This document shows, piece by piece, positions 5,744 through 7,026 of a stretch of 7,026 nt of DNA. Each line of letters opens with the position of its first letter. Position 1 is the first letter of the stretch. This DNA is from Haliea sp041583655 (lineage in GTDB: Bacteria; Pseudomonadota; Gammaproteobacteria; Pseudomonadales; Halieaceae), in assembly GCA_041583655.1 (NCBI GenBank), contig JBFHFJ010000175.1, positions 1 through 7,026 of the forward strand, written 5' to 3'. The notes under the pieces were generated by a model. That model was not told where the DNA came from, searched no databases, and saw only the letters and a program-made list of their open reading frames with translations. The translations under genes and the position numbers were made by a program.

Positions 5744-6964
5744 CTATCGCACCATTGTATTGAGGTCAAAGATTGGCAACAGGATGGCCATGACAATGAC
5801 CAGCACCATCGCCCCCATAAAGACGACCAGCAGCGGTTCCAGCAGGCTCATCATCGTCCCCAGGGTCATTTCCAGCTCCCGCTCCTGATTGGTAGCCGAG
5901 CGCTGCAGCATGGTTTCCAGCTCCCCGCTGGTCTCGCCGCTGGCCACCATGTGCACCATCATCGGCGGAAAGCGGCCGTTCTCCCGCAGGGCGCGGTGCA
6001 GGCTGCTGCCCTCCTGCACCCGCTCCGCTACCCGGGCACTGTCGTCGCGCAGCACCAGGTTGGTCAAGACCTGGCCGGCGATGTGCAGGGACTGCAGCAG
6101 GGGCACCCCGCTGGCCATCAGGATGCTGAGAGTAGAGGCAAAGCGTGCAGTATCAACCGCGATGACCAGGCGGGATATACCGGGCAAGCGCAGCAGCAGG
6201 CCGTGCCAGCGCCGGCGTCGGGCGGGGGTACGCAACCATCGGCGCGCGCCGATGACGAGCGCGACCACCGCCACCAGCACCCACAGGGCATAGTCCCGGG
6301 AGAAGTCACTCGCGGCAATCAGCCCCCGGGTGAGCAGCGGCAGTTCGCGATTGGTGTGGGCAAAAATCCCGATCAGCTCGGGCACCACAAACACCATCAG
6401 CGCCACCACCACCGCCACGGCCACCCCCACCAGGATGAAGGGGTAGATCATCGCCATCTTCATCTTCTGGGCCGTGTACTGGCGCTGCTCGTTGTAGTCC
6501 GCCAGCTGCGCCAGCACCGGGCCCAGGAAACCCGCGTGTTCCCCGGCGTTGACCATGGCCCGGTACATTTCATTGAACACCAGGGGGAACTCGCCCATCG
6601 CGTAGGCCAGGGTGTGGCCCTCGGCCACGCGCGAACGCACCTGCAGGAGCAGGCCCTTGGTGCGGGCCCTGCGACTCTGCTCGGCGGCGGCCTGCAGGCA
6701 TTCATCCAGCGGCAGGTTCGACTGCACCAGGGTGGCCAGCTGGCGGGTGACCAGCGCCAGCTCCGATACGCTGATACGCGGTTGCAGGAACGCGAGGTTG
6801 AAACGTGACGGGGCAGCCGCCTGGCGGTTGGCGAGCTCCACTTCCACTGGACGCAACTTCTGGCTGCGCAGCTGGCTGCGCACCTGGCGCTCGGAGTCGC
6901 CCTCCAGCACCCCCTTGACCAGCTTGCCGCCGGGGTTCAGTGCACGATACCGATACGCCGTCAT
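5744..6964 (-). CDS. gspF: Type II secretion system inner-membrane platform protein GspF
   Basis: 406 residues, full length for GspF, the polytopic inner-membrane protein that works with the GspE ATPase to assemble the pseudopilus. Two homologous T2SF domains are visible, about 70-193 and 273-395. Each starts with a matching helix pair: Leu-Ala-Thr-Leu-Val-Gln-Ser-Asn-Leu-Pro-Leu (76-86), and Leu-Ser-Ile-Leu-Met-Ala-Ser-Gly-Val-Pro-Leu (279-289). Each contains a glycine-glutamate turn: Asn-Ala-Gly-Glu-His-Ala-Gly (139-145), and Ala-Ser-Gly-Glu-Thr-Ser-Gly (341-347). Three membrane helices are seen at about 172-195, 223-241 and 376-398, the usual topology. The N-terminal Tyr-Arg-Tyr-Arg-Ala-Leu-Asn-Pro-Gly-Gly-Lys segment is typical. 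The ATG at 6964 is 15 nt after the gspE stop, and only a weak ribosome-binding site is present. Confidence 0.98.
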   Translation of the reverse strand: MTAYRYRALNPGGKLVKGVLEGDSERQVRSQLRSQKLRPVEVELANRQAAAPSRFNLAFLQPRISVSELALVTRQLATLVQSNLPLDECLQAAAEQSRRARTKGLLLQVRSRVAEGHTLAYAMGEFPLVFNEMYRAMVNAGEHAGFLGPVLAQLADYNEQRQYTAQKMKMAMIYPFILVGVAVAVVVALMVFVVPELIGIFAHTNRELPLLTRGLIAASDFSRDYALWVLVAVVALVIGARRWLRTPARRRRWHGLLLRLPGISRLVIAVDTARFASTLSILMASGVPLLQSLHIAGQVLTNLVLRDDSARVAERVQEGSSLHRALRENGRFPPMMVHMVASGETSGELETMLQRSATNQERELEMTLGTMMSLLEPLLVVFMGAMVLVIVMAILLPIFDLNTMVR

Positions 6965-6979
6965 CGCCCGCTACCGCTC

Positions 6980-7026
6980 TCAGTTTACTGCGGTAACGCG
7001 CAGTACTTCTTCAATACTGGTCTCGC
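6980..7026 (-). CDS. gspE: Type II secretion ATPase GspE, C-terminal end (cut by window edge)
   Basis: Only the last 14 complete codons and the TGA stop are inside the window. They read Glu-Thr-Ser-Ile-Glu-Glu-Val-Leu-Arg-Val-Thr-Ala-Val-Asn. Thr-Ser/Thr-Ile-Glu-Glu-Val-Leu-Arg-Val-Thr is the standard C-terminus of GspE/PilB-type secretion ATPases. Position directly before gspF agrees with the conserved gspE-gspF order. GspE is the cytoplasmic hexameric ATPase that powers the system. The catalytic Walker motifs and the zinc-binding CM domain are outside the window, so nothing can be said about their integrity. Confidence 0.92.
   Translation of the reverse strand, partial: ETSIEEVLRVTAVN

Noticed and set aside
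5740..5796. A longer gspG beginning at 5796 inside gspF.
   Set aside because: It would add 19 residues unrelated to a prepilin leader. The ATG at 5739 gives the short basic leader expected before Gly/Phe.
5558..6808. A 416-codon open frame on the plus strand opposite gspF and gspG.
   Set aside because: Its product is rich in His and Gln with no family resemblance, a typical mirror of a membrane-protein gene in GC-rich DNA. The opposite strand encodes canonical GspF.

Overview
The window is the 3' part of a general secretion pathway (gsp) operon for a type II secretion system (T2SS). All genes lie on the minus strand, so the operon reads from right to left. Order in transcription: the last codons of gspE (cut by the right edge), then complete gspF, gspG, gspH, gspI, gspJ, gspK, gspL, gspM and gspN, then the first 27 codons of a rubredoxin gene cut by the left edge. 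No frameshift, insertion sequence, tRNA, rRNA, CRISPR array or phage-like segment was seen. The base composition looks uniformly GC-rich, so nothing points to recent patchwork transfer.

Layout: the inner-membrane platform protein GspF (5744-6964) is followed by the pseudopilus genes: the major pseudopilin GspG (5290-5739) and the minor pseudopilins GspH (4677-5285), GspI (4262-4696), GspJ (3625-4269) and GspK (2604-3644). Next are the assembly-platform proteins GspL (1361-2554) and GspM (888-1364), and then GspN (127-891). Junctions are tight: E-F 15-nt gap, F-G 4-nt gap, G-H 4-nt gap, H/I 20-nt overlap, I/J 8-nt overlap, J/K 20-nt overlap, K-L 49-nt gap, L/M and M/N 4-nt ATGA overlaps, N-rubredoxin 44-nt gap. 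This suggests one transcript with extensive translational coupling. The K-L gap is the largest, and gspL appears to start at TTG.

How the parts work together (established for the T2SS): the GspE ATPase drives GspF, GspL and GspM in the inner membrane to polymerise GspG into a periplasmic pseudopilus with a GspK-GspI-GspJ-GspH tip. This pushes folded exoproteins out through the GspD secretin. The secretin (gspD), gspC and the prepilin peptidase (gspO/pilD) are not in this window. They would have to lie upstream of gspE or elsewhere, because five proteins here carry prepilin-type leaders that need the peptidase.

The organism is most likely a GC-rich gammaproteobacterium: gspE-to-gspN order, gspN present, and GspG, GspL and GspN sequences of gammaproteobacterial type. 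Genus cannot be assigned by eye. I found no convincing undescribed system. The points worth a second look are modest: the rubredoxin gene at the end of the operon, non-ATG starts for gspJ and gspL, a polyglycine tract in GspL, the poor ribosome-binding site of gspG, and the unusual leader and insert of GspH.
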